This document shows positions 63,882-64,000 of a stretch of DNA of 64,000 bases, one piece after another. Positions within the stretch are counted from its first letter, which is position 1; every line of letters starts with the position of its first letter. Origin of the DNA: Myxococcales bacterium (GTDB lineage: Bacteria; Myxococcota; Myxococcia; Myxococcales; Anaeromyxobacteraceae); the NCBI GenBank assembly GCA_021806645.1, contig JAJZQX010000005.1, positions 246,345 through 310,344 of the forward strand. The letters run 5' to 3'. Both the position numbers and the translations under genes were made by a program. The notes beneath the pieces are model-generated. The model ran no database searches, was not told the DNA's origin, and worked only from the letters and a program-made list of their open reading frames with translations.

Positions 63882-64000
63882 GATGGAACGACCTGTCAAG
63901 ACCGCTGTCTCGTTGGTTTGTGTCGATGTGTCTCTCGGCTTGGTTGCTCCTCGTGGTTCGTGCTTCGAGGCCATCAGGCAGGGGACGAGCGAGGGAGCCG

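Overview
The window is a very GC-rich (about 70%) chromosomal segment of a delta-type proteobacterium. I place it in Myxococcota, close to Anaeromyxobacter. The reasons are a MglB/MglA pair that is nearly residue-for-residue like that of Myxococcus xanthus, a block of Glt/Nfs-type envelope proteins, many lipoproteins and cell-surface repeat proteins, a eukaryote-like citrate synthase of the kind known in delta-proteobacteria, and third-position GC bias that leaves huge meaningless antisense reading frames. There is no phage, insertion sequence or CRISPR array.

Layout. 0-3.5 kb: a 5'-truncated DUF3494 surface protein, an M23 peptidase and a beta-helix protein. 3.6-6.1 kb: pssA-pgpA-cinA, with overlapping start and stop codons. 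6.2-8.8 kb (minus): comM-type ATPase and recA. 8.9-28.8 kb (minus): the most interesting region. Read in the direction of transcription it runs mglB, mglA, a small coiled-coil exported protein, four large TPR proteins or lipoproteins (GltC-, GltD- and GltE-like), a 96-aa exported peptide, a GltG/NfsG-like FHA-TM-TonB protein, a 1,542-aa propeller-plus-repeat protein, a 184-aa exported protein, an outer-membrane beta-barrel and a short Wza-like (OPX) lipoprotein. This looks like a complete trans-envelope apparatus under a Ras-like polarity switch, physically joined to a polysaccharide exit port.

28.9-33.1 kb (minus): tadA, tRNA-Ser(CGA), tRNA-Ser(GGA), SRP RNA, dnaX and recR, an order close to that of Bacillus but without ybaB. 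33.2-37.9 kb: a 1,552-aa lipoprotein with 14 MopE-type Cys/Asp repeats. 37.9-47.2 kb: a B12/radical SAM protein, an HNH relic, a CYCGC-DsbA fusion lipoprotein, a DUF4388 protein, truD, a GAF protein, an OmpA/TSP3 lipoprotein operon, a PspC protein and a methyltransferase. 47.2-48.0 kb is non-coding and carries a long inverted repeat. 48.0-59.3 kb: mitochondrial-type citrate synthase, a zinc-knuckle protein, a DUF1054-like protein, two coupled WYL regulators, a beta-hydroxyacid dehydrogenase, a PPOX-like flavoprotein, an M28 peptidase and a large unknown lipoprotein. 59.3-62.9 kb (minus): argC-argJB-argR, in which ArgJ and ArgB are one polypeptide. The operon is headed by an apparently leaderless promoter covered by three ATGCAT half-sites at 10-bp spacing. 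The window ends with tRNA-Leu(CAG) and a small outer-membrane-type protein.

Many genes are joined by 4-base ATGA, GTGA or TTGA overlaps, so operon assignments rest mainly on spacing. Functions are inferred from motifs read by eye; no database search was run.
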